Source of the DNA: Trichobilharzia regenti
Lineage: Eukaryota > Platyhelminthes > Trematoda > Strigeidida > Schistosomatidae
Direction: 5' to 3'
Assembly (NCBI GenBank): GCA_944472135.2
Contig: OX235264.1
Span: 89,786,319-89,850,318, forward strand
DNA length: 64,000 nt
In this document: positions 1-12,700 of the stretch, piece by piece
Numbering within the stretch: the stretch's first letter is position 1
How the letters are laid out: each line of letters begins with the position of its first letter
Program-made: the position numbers and the translations under genes
Notes under the pieces: generated by a model
Database searches by the model: none
Told to the model about the DNA's origin: nothing
The model's input: only the letters and a program-made list of their open reading frames with translations

Positions 1-770
1 AGTCTCAGAGTTTAATAGCACTGTACAGCCACTCGAAAATTCCTTTCATAGCTACCCAAAAGGTTACATCTTATTGCAAATGATCAAAGTTTTTGCACTT
101 ATGGTTGCCCTTAGATATTTTGAAACTTAAACTTTCTGATTCGAAATCGAGTGGTTCTCTTCGACAGAATGCGAAAGACTGTTGTTTGTACGGCTTTACG
201 CCAGGTTGAAGGTTGTAGCTGAATACTGCCTACTCTCACTTTTTATTTGTCAACTTTTCGTATAATTGGGGTGAAGTGAAATCGAAACTTATGAGTGAAA
301 CGTGGTTTTTGGCACCTTTTAAGATGACTTCAGATATGAAGTCTAGAGCAAAGATCACCTTAAGCAACACATGCACTCACACACAAAATACTACATAATA
401 TAATGTCACAAAGTGGAAGTCTTAAAATCTGATAAGCCAAGGTAGAGATATAAGTTGATAAGGGAAGCGTCGAAGACTGAACCAAAGGAGAATACATGCA
501 ATAGGAGTGATTTAACACTCGTCTAGAATATCTTGTAAATTTTACTACCATCTTAATGATCACAAGAGAAGAATTAAAACTTTAGAGACTAAGTATCAAG
601 GTTGCGGAATCACATACGATATGATTATAAGCATCGAATTGTGTTTGAAACGTCATCCAGTAAATAATATAGCTTATATGAAAGGCAAACTAGCATGAGA
701 TTACATAATATCACGATGACCAAGTTTTACATATTTATTAAAATGTCATTTACATAGTTATTATCTATTT
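1..770. other. Unassigned AT-rich DNA
   Basis: I see no recognisable coding exon, tRNA-like head or retroelement motif here. The only open frames are short and have no family resemblance. Confidence 0.4.
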
Positions 771-777
771 TTATTCC

Positions 778-1003
778 TTTAAGTCCCCAGTGGAACAGAG
801 GGCTTCAAGCTAGACACTTGAAGTTTCGGTATCCGTGGTACTAATTTTCACGGGATGGGGTTGCTAGTTTTATGCTCAACCTTCCCTCTTAACCAATCTT
901 ATTATTGGCTTAGCGAGGTAAAGGAGTGCGTCTGTGCTTGGGGATCGAACCCCGGACCACATTCGTCGTTGGCTAGTACCCTACCGCTGGGTCACCGGCG
1001 CAA
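778..1003 (-). mobile_element. tRNA-headed SINE with RTE-like tail, minus copy
   Basis: Read on the minus strand, the element starts near 1003 with a tRNA-like head. It has an A-box-like segment (GGTGACCCAGCGGTAGGG) and a B-box-like segment (GGTTCGATCCC near 940-950). It ends near 778 with a tail ending CTGTTCCACTGGGGAC. The same architecture occurs on the plus strand at 1945-2175 and 34138-34375. The head is too diverged and too long-tailed to be a real tRNA gene. Such elements are transcribed by RNA polymerase III and mobilised by a partner LINE; the tail suggests the RTE elements found here. Confidence 0.7.
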
Positions 1004-1277
1004 ACAGTTATTATCTATTAAAATAAAATAGCCATTAATTTAATAGTTTTATATATTTGACTGTATTTATGAATTTACATAAACTGTAAATGTATGACAT
1101 TGATCTCACACTACATTCCTGCTAAAAGACATGCGCGATACGACGTGTGAAATAAAGTCACTTATACCAACTCATATTGCTTATTAGAGAGATTCAAATG
1201 ATCATAGCTCGGAAGGCCTTTATGTTGTCTTACCAACCTGTTATATTTTGTAAGTCCCATTAGTCTTCCATTAGAAC

Positions 1278-1500
1278 TCAAGAACCATTGGATTGGGTCC
1301 CAGTGGCTCAATGGTCTACGAACTCACTGGCCTTGTAACCAGAAGGTCCTGGGTTCGAACCCCGGTGGGTGCGTACTGCTGAAGAGTCCCAAACTAGGAC
1401 GAAACAGCTGTCTAGTACTCCCAGGTTTTCCAGTGGTTCTCTCACTGATGTCAGCTCATGGTGAAATCCTCTATACAATCAAACAAAATCCCCACAAAAC
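1278..1500 (+). mobile_element. tRNA-headed SINE carrying a hammerhead ribozyme
   Basis: The element opens with GGGTCCCAGTGGCTCAATGG, an A-box-like tRNA head, followed by a B box (GGTTCGAACCC near 1352-1362). A hammerhead ribozyme lies directly downstream. The 3' part ends near the phrase ACCAATACTTGAAAAT, which is shared with the copies at 7597, 20268 and 37735. This is the least damaged copy of this family in the window. It is comparable to schistosome ribozyme-bearing satellite/SINE elements and to animal 'retrozymes', which are non-autonomous and rely on another element's reverse transcriptase. The family assignment is inferred; the ribozyme fold is read directly. Confidence 0.75.
1373..1418 (+). 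ncRNA. Hammerhead ribozyme, intact core
   Basis: Type I fold. Stem I is GTACTG (1373-1378) paired with TAGTAC (1413-1418). The conserved core is CTGAAGA (1379-1385). Stem II is GTCC/GGAC (1386-1400). GAA follows at 1401-1403. Stem III is the self-complementary ACAGCTGT (1404-1411), with C17 at 1412 as the cleavage residue. All invariant core residues are present. The palindromic, loopless stem III is what is known for schistosome hammerheads, which are thought to work best as dimers or in tandem. Confidence 0.85.
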
Positions 1501-1944
1501 CAATACTTGAAAATATAAATTTGGCAGCAGATAATGCCAGTATGCCCTATTGATAGCTTTCTTAAAATCCTATGGGCTGTGGAAACATCACTCTTCTGCA
1601 ACATGTCTGTTGTTAATTTCCTATTTGTTCTTTGTGACTCTTTCTTTTGTGTTCAATTTATACTACTCGCCACCAGCAAGTAGTGTGAAAATTTTTCGCT
1701 TCATAACCATGACTATGTTTTCTATTGAAGCTTTAACACTATCTCATGTAAAGTAATTATTTTCTCATAGTTAGACATTATTTGCTGCTTATGATTTATA
1801 TCCAGGCCTTTCTTTGGTGAATCTCTTATTCGAATCCTTTTTTCTTTGTCTGGTATTCACAAACTGTTTAGTCTACATGAGGATAGCCTCTGACATATCT
1901 CTTCTGTTTTTATTATTGACGCAGACTGATTTTACATTTAACGG

Positions 1945-2175
1945 CATTCAGCCACAGACACCTCACAATTTGTGTGTCGGTGACACAGCGGTAAGGAAGC
2001 TCGCCGACCATGCACATGTTCCGGGGTTCGATCCCCAGCCACAGACGTACTCCTTTACCTCGCTAAGCCAGCAATAAGGGAAGGCTAGCAGCCCATTCCG
2101 TAGAGATTAGCACCACCGATACCGAAACTTCAAGTGTCTAGCTTGAAGCCCTCTGTTCCACTGGGAACGTGAAGG
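1945..2175 (+). mobile_element. tRNA-headed SINE with RTE-like tail
   Basis: The plus-strand head has GGTGACACAGCGGTAAGG as A box and GGTTCGATCCC near 2024-2034 as B box. It is followed by a body shared with 778-1003 and 34138-34375, and a 3' tail with CTGTTCCACTGGGAAC near 2150-2166. No hammerhead core is present, so this is a different SINE family from the one at 1278. Confidence 0.7.
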
Positions 2176-2279
2176 AGTGAAAATATAGGCGATGTTAAAC
2201 TTTCGACACCACTAACTACCAATCAGTGAATATATATATATAACATTTTTTCTCTCCAACTTCTCCTTGTTGTTTGTTG

Positions 2280-3230
2280 CCACTTTCCCTATCTACGGTA
2301 CAGGCTATACGTTGTGTCATTCTGATTGCACGTGTGTGGTGTTGCATCCATAAACAAAGCTTCAGTGATTAACACCTCTCTCCACCGAACTATATTACTT
2401 TTTAATATTCTCACCCTTTCCCACCTTATTTTGTGATTACGTGCAAATGAATGAGATGCAGTGGCAAAGCCTTCTTCGAAGTCATTCAATTCATCATTCA
2501 GAACTAATCATTTTTTCATCTTTTTCTGATTGAACTTCCTTTAGCTTCTATTTCATTGCATAGAAATTAGTTAGCCTAGAATATGACCTATCTTTAATGG
2601 GAGATAATACTGATGCTAAGTATTTAGATAACTCGCACGTTGGGGTGTTCCTAAAGTCAATTGTTGGTCTAATAGGGTATCTTGCTTTAAGAATTTTTAT
2701 AGTCCCATACATAATTATTAATTTTAGGCATAAGATTAAGCCATTTAGACTCACCCAAAGATGACTTCATACGGTGTACTAGATCGCCTGTAGATATTTT
2801 GATTTTATTCGTAATAGTATCCACGGGATTTTTAACTTCTTCAAATGGGCTTGTTTCAGTATGTAGACTGACCTTGCCTATGTAATCTGATTTGTTCATG
2901 ACCACTGCTGCATTACCCTTGTCCGCCTTCCCAATCATAGTTGCTGCTTCCTTTTGTGATAGGTTGCTTCTTCCTTTCTTCTGGTGTTTCACTGTCAAGC
3001 CATATTGTGCTCTGACTTGTTCCGCAGTGGTTTTGTCCATTCCAGTTAATACTACTTCTAAACTAAGAATGACGTCTTCAGGTTTTAATCTGTTAACAGC
3101 TACATTGAAGTTTAATCCCTCTTCAAGTACTTTTATTTCATCAGAACTTAAGGTTCTTGTTGAAAGGTTCATTGACCGCTTTATTTTATCGATGGTTGAC
3201 AGCAGGAGTTAACGCTTCATTCATATTTGG
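2280..3230 (-). pseudogene. Internally deleted Penelope-like element remnant
   Basis: On the minus strand an open stretch (3172-2687) holds the N-terminal PLE region, with GLNFNVAVNRLKPEDVILS and the ADKGNAAVVMNKSDY motif. A shifted frame (2754-2548) continues into reverse transcriptase with RPTIDFRNTPTCELSKYLA. A separate piece (2489-2289) resembles the extreme C-terminus of the same PLE type (ILKSNIVRWREVLITEALFM). The catalytic YxDD region and most of the GIY-YIG endonuclease are missing between them. It is therefore frameshifted and internally deleted. It appears to belong with the fragment at 22390-22860 rather than with the other PLE copies. Confidence 0.65.
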
Positions 3231-3595
3231 CATACTGCTAATATCAGCAAAACTGGGCGCCCTCACTTACAAGACATTGGAAATAGATCTTATCATTAAT
3301 GTTGTTAAATATTTACCTGAACTAATTCCATATTTAAAGTTTGACTCACAATCTACTTCATACCTTGATGCTGTATGTTTATTTCTGTACACATTCTGAT
3401 AGGTTTTATACTGGAGAATAGAAGCAATAAACGTTTCAAATTATACTGTTCACAAAAAATATGAGAATGTAAAGCTCAAACGATTATGAATTCAATAAAT
3501 AAATTTACCATTAAAAAAAAAGAAGTGGCAATTGAAATGTATTTTCTACATCTGTACTAAGAGGAATTGCTGAAGTAATTCTACTATTACATAAA

Positions 3596-3748
3596 CTATA
3601 TTATAAATGTAAAACAGTAGATGATCACCTGTGCTATTACAAACGTAGTGATAACTAGTGTAAACATGATCAACACACCCATAGACCAATCATCACGAAT
3701 ATGTAATTGACCAGATTTGAAAACCATTTGTCCAAGTATAACTGTCGC
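3596..3748 (-). CDS. Membrane-gene probable terminal exon
   Basis: The acceptor TGCTTAACAG opens an exon encoding ATVILGQMVFKSGQLHIRDD and then a final helix (WSMGVLIMFTLVITTFVIAQ). It runs on to VIIYCFTFII and a TAG stop at 3598-3596. A possible donor at 3628 (GTGATCAT) could instead end the exon at 3629. I prefer the read-through because it completes a membrane helix and stops. AATAAA on the minus strand near 3378-3383 could be the polyadenylation signal. Confidence 0.55.
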   Translation of the reverse strand, partial: ATVILGQMVFKSGQLHIRDDWSMGVLIMFTLVITTFVIAQVIIYCFTFII

Positions 3749-6700
3749 CTGTTAAGCAGGAAATGAATAAGAAAATGATGGGAAAAAAGTGATCTGCTAC
3801 AAATATGAATAGCTTAATAGACACCTGTTAACTCTAAATACAAATTGGAGAAATTTTATATTATTATTATTATTGTTCCCTTGGGTTCCTAGTGGAACAT
3901 AGGGCTTCAAATGCACGATCTTTTCACTTTTGCGGCTACCTGAGCAGTCTTTCCAGCTTCGTACACTGTACGAACATTCCACGTCCTCATCCCTATTTCT
4001 GCTTTCATCGAAAGAAGGCAAATCGGCTGACTGGCTTCCCGAAGGTTTTCACCAGCCTGAGTCAATTCACTTCCCCGATTCCAGCGAAAAATAAGCTTAT
4101 TGTTTATATTTTTAGTAGTTTTAATATATTTATGTGTTGAAGTTTCTGTAGCAATTTGTTTAAGTTTTGCGGGGGGTGGAGTTGCTAGGACCACGCCCCA
4201 GCCCTTCCTCTTTATCCGGGCTTGTGACCGGCTAGAAAACTAGCGAGCTAGTAATCTATAGACGAGGTTAAATTGGAAAAATAGTTTCCGTATTTAACTC
4301 TGACTACATATTGTACTCATAATCAAGCAAAGACAATAATGATGGTAAAAGTAAATTTCTGTGAGGACGAAAAACAGAATTTACACAGATAATCAATCAG
4401 TCAGTAGTTCAGCTTCGAAAGTCTTTTCCAAACCATATCTGGCTCATTCTGCTCTGAACGCAATAAACTGATCTCTATTGTCTTTCTGTACAGCTGACAA
4501 ATCTTTCTTGAGATATGCACAATCACAAGAGGCTCCAAATTCAGAGAAAAGATGATTTTTCTTGGTGAAATTTTATATGCGTTTTTTAACAATGTCGTTA
4601 GGAAGCTACACAGGGAAGATTATTTTCTAAGTACAAAACAAGTACTTAGAAACATGTAGGATATTCCCAAAACTCTGTCCATATGGATAAATCACCAACT
4701 CTTCCTGAAAGTCAGAATAACCCTCATTCATTCAAATAAAATCACAACACATTATCAGTATGAGGAACAACTATAAAGAGAAGCATTCAAACTAGAGATT
4801 AAACAGGCACAAAGACAAATAATAAGGATAAATTCAACAGATGATATGCTAATGTCAGAAGAATGATATACAGTCCAGGAGAAAAACGGATAATAACTAT
4901 AGAGTTAGCTGAGACGTCCATAAGTCTTTCACAAGGGATTTTCCAAAAACATTTTCCCGACATAAAATCCACAATGAAATCAGATTACATATAACTAACA
5001 CACACACACACACACAGTGTTAATGAAGCTGGAACTCCCCAATTTCACATGGATAGGAAGAGCTAACAGAATACTGACAACGTGTTAGTTCACTACACGT
5101 ACTCATATTTGTAATTTTAAGGAAGTTAGACAAATAGACAGTGGCTAATTGATTCATGAATGAATAAAGTATGTGACTATACAGAAATTCACAAATCAGC
5201 AAACCAATTTTCTTTGATTAATAACTAGTGCCAAGTGAAATGAAGTGGTGGTAATAAGAGATTGATTAGGAGCATTAGAGAAAGATGTTCAATAACTCTG
5301 TTTCTTATAACTCCACGTCTTTGTAACCATGCAGATAGTATTATTGCGCCTGTTTTGGAGAAACCCTCGTCTAATGAGTGATATGTCTAGCTCCACAGGC
5401 GTAAGTGAACTAGTAGACACGAATACTGTTAGTCCAGAGAGGGATCCTGTCATTCAAATTGTTGAACAGTAACATTTGACTGGGAAACACTATTCTCAAC
5501 GATACTGCAGCAAATGTACTTTTCAGAGATTGTGAGATCCTCCTTTTAATAATATCGGCAGCCAGGTAATCTTTGAATTCATGGTTCATATGTAGTATTT
5601 TCTTGGATACGGACGTCTGTAAAATGTGGTGGATTTCCATTTTCAGTTAGGATTTCTTCTTCGAGATGAAATTCTTCGTCTGAAGCAACAGGACCACATA
5701 TGCGTCGAGTACCAGTCGCAAGTGATGGAATCGGGTTCTGCTTTTTTCTAGTAGGTATTTAATCGTAGGACTTTGACAGCTGTGCATCGGTGGTAAAGTG
5801 GTTAGAACTCTCGCCGACCGTGCATATAGTCCAGGATTCGATCCCCTGCCGACGCACACCTGAGATCTATAGTCAGCCTGCAAAATTTGGGCTACCGATA
5901 TCACATGCTGAAAATTCTATACTTGTACCAAAAATACTGTGTGGCGTCAAGCTGTAATCAAAAATAATAATAATCAGCTGGCTATTCCATGGCAGGTTGT
6001 TATAATTCAGTTTCCTCAGATTTCTGTCGTCCTTCCTTAATAAATTCACATCAAGAAAATGAATGTTAGACTCTTCCTGGAGTGTGAATTTTTTTGCTGG
6101 ACAGAAACGATTAGATGCATTTAATATATTCCTCAAATCGTAATAATTGTCACAAATTATAGTGTCATCTACATACCGCATACAATATTGCAATCCTAGG
6201 ATTGATGATTTATGCTGGCCATTTTCCTAAGTTGCCACGAAAATATTTTGCAAGTTGAGGGCTCAAAAGAGATCCTATCGCCATACCATCCCTTGTCTGT
6301 AGATTAATTTATTGAATTTAAATCTTATATTTAATATGCACCTAAATAATGGTTCTTTCAGATGTATAGTTAGCATATTTACATATGAAACAAACAGTCT
6401 CTGTCGGCAGGTTGTTGGGAAATCGGAATGCTACATCCAGAAATGAAAAATGTTTATTCAAAGCATTTATTTATTACATACAAACAACAGAATCTAAAGT
6501 GTAACGAAGGGGGTGAGTGAATGGATAGTTGTCTTCTGACAAATTTCAGCCAGCCGTCTAGATTTCGGATGATAAGATATCCAGATATATTTGAAATAAG
6601 GTGGAATGGTAGTCCAGTTTTGTGTATCTTCGTCAGATCATAAAGCATTCGTATTAGAGGACCAGTTGTTTTAATTCATCCATAAAGTTGTACTCTGCTC

Positions 6701-9700
6701 AGGTTACTAACCATCATTCCTTTCAAAATTTCCGTGAGTTGCTTTTTAGTTAGTTTGGTTCTGTTTCTTCCATTAACACGCTTAGAGAAATAGTTGACAC
6801 TGGGAAGTACATGTGAATTTCTTTCTATGTTATCTTTACTATCCAAGACAACTGCACCTGCATTGTTGTCGAGGCCTGTTAATCGCGTATCTCTGTAGCA
6901 TTTTAACTGTTTAAGCTGTTCTTTTTACTGATTTGCCAAAAGATAAGGGATCTTTGGTTTTGTGTTAAGGGTTACCAGTGCAAGAGTCAGTGATACTCAA
7001 TTCGGAGCTATGCAAATCTTGGTCAGACGGAGGTATATGATCACTGATTCGGCTGATGAATAAATTTTCAAGGTGTACATGCGTACAAATCTTGTAGATA
7101 TTCAAATTATTATTACAAAACTTCAGGTCCATAAACACGGCTCCCAGATGCAATTTTGATTAAGATATGGAGGAATGATTGAGTCCATATCTCGCAGGAT
7201 AATCTGAAAATTTCTGAAAGCATTTGATACTGTTGAGTAGTTTAGAATTCATAGTTTGTGCGCATTTGTCGGCAACCGTAGTGATGAACTCACTAAATAT
7301 TTGACGTTCATTTGAGGGCAAATTCTGTCTAGTTCAGGGACAGTTCAGGAACGGTTAAAATCAATATTATTCAAAATGTGTCTTTTCAGAGACTTTCCAG
7401 ATAGTTAAATCGAAGCACTTTCGAAGATCATGTCGGATATTCACCATCCATAATGTATTCACCAAAAAACCTGGGGTTCTAGTGAGAAATCGTGACCAGG
7501 AGGGTGCACCAGGTCGGGTGTGAGGACAAATACTCGCCGAAGACATTGGCTAGGGTTCGCCCTATGTCATGAATTGGAAGGAGTTAGAATTCATGGGCCA
7601 TTGGATCGAGTCCCAGTGGCTTAATGGTATACGAGCTTGCTAGCCTTGTAACCAGAAGGTCCTGGGTTCGAACCCTGGTATTGGGTGCGTACTGCTGAAG
7701 AGTCCCAAATTAAAATGAAACAGCTGTTCAGTACTCCCAAGTTTTCCAATGGTTCTCTAACTAATGTCAGCTCATAATGAAATCCTGTAACCAACCAACC
7801 AAATACCTACAAACCAACACTTGAAAAAAGGAATCTCCAAGATCATAACAGAAATCTTGACAGGATAACAGAGAAACCCACTAAGTCTGCTTACTACTGG
7901 GGGATATTTGTTACGTTGCAATTCATGCGAAAATTCCCATTTGGACATGTAGAAAGTGAAAACAAGTGATTCAGAGAAAAGCCTCTGTTAAATGAGTTTG
8001 CTTCCAAGCTGTACAATTGTGTAATAAAGTTTGGAAGTAATTTATTTCACCAGTTTTGTTAGGATTTAGGTTACGGATGCTATGTTCATGACAATTTAGT
8101 GGTTGTTTTCCATAATTCGGTTTATTTGGGAGCACCATAGAAATTTTTTGCTATAGCATATTAGGAAACATAAAAATGGTCAGATTTTTATTGATATTTT
8201 CATTTGATTATTTCGATTGTTGTAGACGGTTAATAACTGAAATAACGATTTTCATCAGAGATGAGTTTTGTGTTTGGATATATGCGGATCGATCCATTAA
8301 TCAAGGGGAATAAATTGTGTCATAGAGAAGCAGGTTTCCGAACTTGTTTTAATTGTTGTTTAGGTAAATTTATCAATATAACTGGAGAACTGGCTATATG
8401 AATTATGAGCTTATTGTTTAATGAATCGGAACGAATTGAATTGATGTAAAAGAAGCTTTTACTTGAGCAAAAAGTCATATTGGTCACCATGTACTCACCA
8501 GAAACAGTTCTATAAACATTCCTATTGCCGAGATAATAAAGATGGCCTAAAATTGAAATGAACATATAGGACAATGTGTAAATAGGAAGATTCAAATAAA
8601 TAATCAAGTTAGATGAGGCATGTATTCATTATTTCAATGTAAAGTTTTGAAGCTGTATAAAGATAATTATTGAATTTCTGCAGTACACTTAGTAGTGAAA
8701 ATAATTATCAGTAGGTGTCATTCACCTTTTTGAGTGCTTACAAATTTCGTCAGTTGTGAGGCTGTTTTCTGCGGTTGCCTTTCCCTCTTTTCTGGGCTTA
8801 GGAATGGATAGTAAACTAGATGAGGATTAGCTCACTGACGAGGAATTGAAATACTTGAGTGGCACAGACACTTTGAAAACGAACTAGCCACACGTTGAGT
8901 AAACATTTAAGTAATATCTAATTCAAGACCTCTAGTGGAATCTGAATGGGAAATGATGAGTTGCTTGGGGCTTTATGGGAAAATGTGGAAGTAGACGTAG
9001 TGATAGCTTATGGGCAATTGTAGAGTCAGTTGCAAGTGATTGGACAGAACTGAGTTGGATAGAGGTGTAATGGTGTTGCCAAATGTTCCACTTTGGACGC
9101 AAGTAATGAATAACGATGACATTCTGGTTTTAAAATAAATGACTGTTATTTTTTACAAATGAAAAATTGATCTCACACACCGTTTTTAGTGGTTAGCTGC
9201 AGTATCTGTCTGTGGGAAATATTTCTCTGTTAATTACTGAACTTCAGCTTTCGAGAACACAATCATATTTTATGTGAGAAATAGGCTGTATAACAGTTGA
9301 ATGACATAAATTATATTGTACAACATGCGCTTTTGATATGGCCGCCAAAACTAATTGGCAGTAATTAGTCTATTGAGCTAACAAACATTCTACCTAGTAG
9401 GTTTTTTGGCCTACTGTTCGCAACGACAACCATCACAACACGATCCCACTGATCCGTGACACTAGAAAGACAGGGAACAAGACAAATCGTTAGCTGGAGA
9501 GCTTTTACTTTCCTGAGCCAACAGCTAGTAAGCTCAACAATAACTCCATATATATATAGGCTCTTAATAACCCTCATTTTACAAGTTAAAACAGTTAACA
9601 AACAATAGGGTTTACCAGTCATGAGCGCGGGAAATACAAACACTGCTGAACTTTAAAGGTATATATAGCACGTTGGGAAAATGAAGTGATGAAATTTAGG

Positions 9701-12700
9701 CTAACAAATAAACTCGATCATCTGAGTATAGAACACTGTTAGGTCCTACTGTGAAAGATTATGAGCTAGTATTTTCCAGCGTGATCCGTAAACCAGACAT
9801 TTAACTTTTACGTAGATAAAGTATGAGATCATACAGATTTCTATTGGTATGGGCTAACGAGTCAATTTATTAGCAATTTATTATATATATAAAATAACTA
9901 TATAATTTGAATAAGGCATTTAAAAGACAAATTTCACGAGATGATATCGTCATTTCGTAGTTTCTTTACAACCGCTTTACAACTAGCATGGTTAACAGTA
10001 ATAAAATAAAGTCCATGGCTCATTTATATAAAAAACAAAAATACATACTAATGACCAATAATATTTAAATAGGTCAAGTAATCCATGGTAGGCGAAGATT
10101 GAAGTGTCTATTGCATTTTGAACACAGTTAAGGCTGTATGTGATTAATCCAAAGTGCTTCCATCACCTTCAATAACCTTGAATTAGATTTATGTAAAATA
10201 ATTGTGAAATAGTCATTAATAGTGATTTTGTGACCTGACATTATTAAGTGTTTTGCAATAGATGATGCTGGATTTCTATTCAGATTAATTGTTTTTAGAT
10301 TTTCTATATGTTTTAGTAACCATTTTGGAACATGTTCTTTCTGACGACATTGAAACATTCTGTTGGTTCTATCTATATAGTGTGTGTCACTGCAGCTGCA
10401 GGTGAACTTGTAGATACATTTTGAAGTAGAGTCCCCAGAATTTCGTCCTTTAATCGTAGGTACAGGGATCGAAAATGTTCGGCAAGTGAGAAAAAGAGAT
10501 GAGGCGTAGGATGTGCGTTTGATGGCTGACCGAAGTCTTTGAGCTGTCAACTGCATAATCTGGTCGCCCTTGAATAGTAGATTAATAAAGATAGCTTTCT
10601 TTGGTACAAAAGCTGTCTTTTCTAGAATTGGTCTATCCTTACCGTGACAATTGATGAAGTTCTCTGGATAACCATTAGCTAATAAAACTGAATGTATATG
10701 TCGAAGCTTATCCATCAATGTGTCACTCGTGCATATTTTTCGGGCCCTTGAGAACAAACATTTCACTAGGGAACGTTTATACTGGATAGGAACAAAACTG
10801 GTAAAATGAAGATATAGTCCACTTCATTTCTGTCTACGAAAAATAGATCGCTGAATTGTTCCATCATCTCTCCTGGTCATTGTAATATCTAGGAAACCGA
10901 GTTTGTTATTCAATTCGAGTTCGGAAGTCACTCGGATATTTGGATGAATATGATTAAATAGAGTAATGAAGTTTTCAACAGATTTACTATTATTACCAAC
11001 AATGAGTGTATCATCTATATAACGTTTATATAGCATAAATTCTCCAAACATAGCTTGCATTTGTTTCTCCAGTTTCGACATGTTAGTTAGTTGTAAAGTG
11101 GTTGTAAAGAAACTACAAAATGATATCATCTCACGAAATTTGTCTTCTAAATGCCCTATTCAAATTTATCAAAAGGACTAATTGTTTTAACTATATAATT
11201 AGCTGAAATCTCTGACGTTATTGCCTTCTGTATGCAAAGATAAACACTGCCTTCTCAGTCAGTCTTCTGTGTCTTCTCAGGAAGGGAAGAGTAGTCCGTT
11301 CCATCAGTAATATATAGATAGCTGTCGAGCAATGAAGTCACATTTACAAAATTTTAAGGGATTATACTGTTATTGTGTTGAAATAACCGTCGAACAAATC
11401 CAGTACCACCATCGATACAACAGAAAGAAGTAAACTCAAATCTTATCCGTCAAACACTTGGGATATATTTCAAATGCAGGTTCAGTTGCCTAAACCCTGA
11501 TGTTTTAAACAATATACAATCATTCAGTCTTCACTAGCAAACTACTCAGTTTGAATATATGACGTAATCACGGCAATAATATTTTCCTCAAAGTAATCGA
11601 AAACACCACCATACCAAAAAAAAATGCAACGATACTTATTGATATAACAAAACTTAGATCCAATTAACTTGTGTGAAGGACTGTAAGACTCGATGATGTA
11701 AAATCAGTGAAAATTGATCACAAGAAATTCATGTGAACATATTGGACTAAAACGCGTTCATTTATAAAGTCTTCTAAGTTGTTGGAAAAAGTATTAATAA
11801 CAATTTAAATGAATAGTTTTGTCCGCTGGCTAAAATGTTGAGGTGAATTGGACTGAAATCGATTGCCATGAATACTTCAACAACAGCTTTCTTCTTCATC
11901 TTCTTCTTAAAATTATCTCCTAACAGAATCAGAAAGCAATTCAATTTTTATGAAATGACTTATACACAAAGCTGTATTGTTTGTTGTATATTATATACAC
12001 TAATAACACCTTCAAGTATTAGTTTGTAGGGATTTGATTTGTAAAGTTTTATTCTTATATCAATGTAGGGATTTGACTGCTTACAGGTTTGGTCACAGAC
12101 TAATGTCAATTGAAGAATCACTGGAAACTTGCTGGAATTACTGGACATTTGCATCATCTTTTGTATAAAACACTTTGGCAGTTTTCACCCGCGAACCCAC
12201 TAGAGATTGAACGCTGGACCCACAGGTTACTAAGCTAATTCACTAACCACTTAGCTATTGGCACAGTGTGGTGAGAGCAGGCTGCTAGCCGATTGGTTGG
12301 CACTAATCTACGTTAAGGTCTAGGTCACTAATATGGGCCGTGAGAAAATATGAACAAGGCTGAGTCAACAACCAATCACAGCAAAGTTAACGTGGCAAAA
12401 TGTGATTCGCAGATAGAGAACTCTATTTGTCAAGGAATCCCGAAACAACCAATCAGAAGCCTGCGTTTGTCTACCTAAAAACAACCAATCAGATGACTGC
12501 GCTTGTCTATAATAATGTAGTTGAAATATGTATAAATACGTGTTGATTTTCATAATAAAACGATCTGTTGCCTGGCCCTTGTCTTCTGTTGTTACATTTG
12601 GTGTCGCTGCCTACCGACAAATGAAAAGCCTATACCCTGCAGTTTTTGATGGAGACATATGGATCTTCGGGCAGGACTTCAAGGCTTCTGCGCAGTTGAG

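Noticed and set aside
1278..1365. tRNA-like sequences with good A and B boxes, here and in many other repeats, as possible tRNA genes
   Set aside because: They lack a consistent acceptor stem, occur as many diverged copies and continue into SINE bodies.
9912..9970. GAAATGACGATATCATC at the family C PLE end (minus strand), resembling GAAA plus a palindromic stem III
   Set aside because: No CTGANGA core or pairing stem I is present upstream.
12365..12553. 62-codon minus-strand frame repeated at 13117-13362
   Set aside because: It is the antisense of the LTR and repeats only because the LTRs are identical.
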